Part shown: piece by piece, positions 62,651 through 64,000 of the stretch
Layout: each line of letters begins with the position of its first letter
Position numbering within the stretch: the first letter of the stretch is position 1
Source of the DNA: Anaerovorax odorimutans
GTDB taxonomy: Bacteria > Bacillota > Clostridia > Peptostreptococcales > Anaerovoracaceae
Length of the DNA: 64,000 bases
Direction of reading: 5' to 3'
NCBI RefSeq assembly: GCF_024459955.1
Contig: NZ_JANFXK010000014.1
Coordinates: 1 to 64,000, forward strand
Notes under the pieces: generated by a model
The model's database searches: none
What the model was told of the DNA's origin: nothing
Seen by the model: the letters and a program-made list of their open reading frames with translations, nothing else
Position numbers and translations under genes: made by a program

Positions 62651-64000
62651 CTTGCCCCTCCTTTATCACCCTCGCACCAATGGAAGGGGTCCGGTATACA
62701 TTCCGGCTCTTTGGGCAGCCGGTCGGCAGTCATCACATCGTCCCAGGTCTTTCGCACCGCCGGTCTGGGATCGGTTACTATGGAAATATTCTGCCCGCTG
62801 GGGCAAAGACTGTTTCCCCGCAGCAGATCCGGGACCCATTTGGTAGCCAGCATAACATCCCGCTGCTGTTCATAGACGTGACCCTCTCCCACACGCAGAG
62901 TTCCCAGCACAGTTCCGAAAACCCGCAGCTGATCCTTTCCTGACAGAGACACACAGAATTCCAGATAGCCCGTCTGCAATTGACTCTGAGAGTGAAGGTC
63001 GTTATCGATGCTCCATACCTGCCCTTCTTCTCCGCAGCCTGCCACAGAGGCCGAAGGGTTGAGCCTGTAGCCTGCGTCGCTGAAAGCCTGCGTGAGCTTC
63101 TTTGGCACTTGCGGCTGCGACTGCTGCAGTTCACGGCGGATGCTCCCGTCCCGGTCCTCTACCGTAAACAAATGCACGCCGGGGATTCCGCCCCTTACCT
63201 GCAGCTGATCGTACTCCATGGTCACCGTATAAAGACAGTCCTCTTCTGCGCAAATCCGCCAATAGCAGTCTGTCAGATAAACCTGAGAAACCGCCTTCTC
63301 CGGCAGGGTCAACCCCTTGTCACAAAACAGCTCCCGCACTCTTTGCGAGAGGGGTTTTCCCCCGTTGTTAAGGTCCTGCCGGCAGTCCCTGGCCTGTTTT
63401 CCCTCTACGGAAAAAAGCCATTGGGCAGGCTGGCATGCGGCGGCATTGCTGAAAGCCGCATCCACGATTTCGCTCTCAAAGAAGTCCGCCCCCTGAATGT
63501 TGGCATAAGAAAAGGAAACGTTTCTGCCGTCGGCCGGGCGCAGCCGGGCGCCGCGAAAGTTGGTACAGATCAGATTCGCACGGTCAAAAACGCAGCCGTT
63601 GAGATCGGCCTGAGTAAATTTCATGGTGGAGAGAACCGCATTGCTGAAATCCACCCGCTCCATATGGCTTCCCTCGGCGGTGGCGTTTATCCCATACCAG
63701 TTGACCCCGCTCATATTGACGCCCATCAGGTTGGAATCCTTCATGACTGCGTCGGGCATGTATGCTCCGGTCAGATCGGCAGGCGGCGCTCCCTTACCGT
63801 CAGCAGCCAGCTGGGCCCCCACGAACCGCGCTCCGGCCAGTCTGCAATTGGCCAGACAGGCACCGCTGAGAATTGCCTCCTCTCCAAAGCTGCATTCTTT
63901 CAAATCCGCATAGCTGAGATCCGCCTTCGTCAGATTGGCCCCGTCAAAATACGATTGTCTGAAATCCCCATGGGCCATACTGACCCCTGCCAGATCCTGA
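62641..64000 (-). CDS. Pentapeptide-repeat protein with C-terminal domain (5' end beyond window)
   Basis: At least 445 aa; the frame is still open at the window edge (DLAGVS precedes the first ATG). Pentapeptide repeats of the A(D/N)LxX type cover about residues 1-185 (FDGANLTKADLSYADLKECS, ANLICTNFRGARL). They build a right-handed quadrilateral beta-helix. The C-terminal 260 residues are a different, unrecognised domain. The stop lies inside the start of the polyketide synthase gene, so the two are translationally coupled. Related proteins (Qnr, MfpA, AlbG) mimic DNA and protect gyrase from inhibitors; a self-resistance role here is inferred. Confidence 0.8.
   Translation of the reverse strand, partial: QDLAGVSMAHGDFRQSYFDGANLTKADLSYADLKECSFGEEAILSGACLANCRLAGARFVGAQLAADGKGAPPADLTGAYMPDAVMKDSNLMGVNMSGVNWYGINATAEGSHMERVDFSNAVLSTMKFTQADLNGCVFDRANLICTNFRGARLRPADGRNVSFSYANIQGADFFESEIVDAAFSNAAACQPAQWLFSVEGKQARDCRQDLNNGGKPLSQRVRELFCDKGLTLPEKAVSQVYLTDCYWRICAEEDCLYTVTMEYDQLQVRGGIPGVHLFTVEDRDGSIRRELQQSQPQVPKKLTQAFSDAGYRLNPSASVAGCGEEGQVWSIDNDLHSQSQLQTGYLEFCVSLSGKDQLRVFGTVLGTLRVGEGHVYEQQRDVMLATKWVPDLLRGNSLCPSGQNISIVTDPRPAVRKTWDDVMTADRLPKEPECIPDPFHWCEGDKGGARWK

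Overview
The window looks like chromosomal DNA of a Gram-positive, spore-forming anaerobe of the Bacillota (class Clostridia, order Eubacteriales). The evidence is a CwlD-type cortex amidase, 3D/G5 cell-wall proteins, an S-box (SAM-I) and a GEMM (c-di-GMP-I) riboswitch, AGGAGG-type ribosome binding sites with frequent TTG/GTG starts, a sodium-pump decarboxylase subunit and many Fe-S proteins. A relative of Anaerovorax/Emergencia-type amino-acid fermenters is possible, but that is only an impression from gene content. Base composition is near 50% GC, except for an AT-rich left edge (about 1-1.9 kb).

Layout. 0.2-1.9 kb: tyrosine recombinase and a membrane-tethered XRE regulator, probably acquired. 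1.9-4.4 kb: LysE-type exporter, divergent LysR regulator and an N5-(carboxyethyl)ornithine synthase. 4.9-16 kb: housekeeping block on the minus strand (oadB, tex, prfB with its programmed frameshift, a hydrolase, secA, a CorC-type transporter and a double-HD c-di-GMP phosphodiesterase). 16.2-20.4 kb: a saccharopine-dehydrogenase-like enzyme and an AraC regulator, separated by a 1.2-kb repeat island. 20.5-23.1 kb: a beta-helix surface protein under a c-di-GMP riboswitch. 23.8-29.0 kb: an Hsp70/J-domain-TPR operon. 29.1-31.9 kb: a metK-aspartokinase operon under a SAM riboswitch. 32-40 kb: an unknown protein, serine hydrolase, Fe-S aldo/keto reductase, a pilin-like isopeptide protein and a CHAP protein. 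40.3-46 kb: an RnfC-like protein, a second saccharopine-dehydrogenase/AraC pair, a DnaA-box-rich spacer and cwlD. 46.2-49.8 kb: alaX and two tandem 3D-domain wall proteins. 50.2-54.6 kb: two regulated ABC exporters (GntR/YtrA type and TetR type). 54.6-57.3 kb: a PstS-like operon with two small membrane proteins, and a GNAT enzyme. 57.3-64 kb: the right-hand end of a polyketide cluster (ketopantoate-reductase-like enzyme, AT-less KS-DH-KR-ACP synthase, pentapeptide-repeat protein running off the window).

The least explained signal is a set of short dispersed repeats found only in intergenic islands (17.5-18.7, 34.3-34.7, 41.75, 56.0-57.1 kb). Family A is 158 bp with GGTAAC/GTTACC ends and nested inverted repeats. 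Family B is 71 bp in all three copies. Family C is a hairpin unit whose loop is conserved while the stems differ and still pair. Family D is a TCAACAA-stem hairpin. They occur together in mosaics, and one family A copy abuts a truncated gene. No transposase or RNA partner is visible in the window. The second point of interest is the polyketide synthase: its AT domain is cleanly missing while the flanking linkers remain, and it is translationally coupled to a pentapeptide-repeat protein of the kind that can protect topoisomerases.
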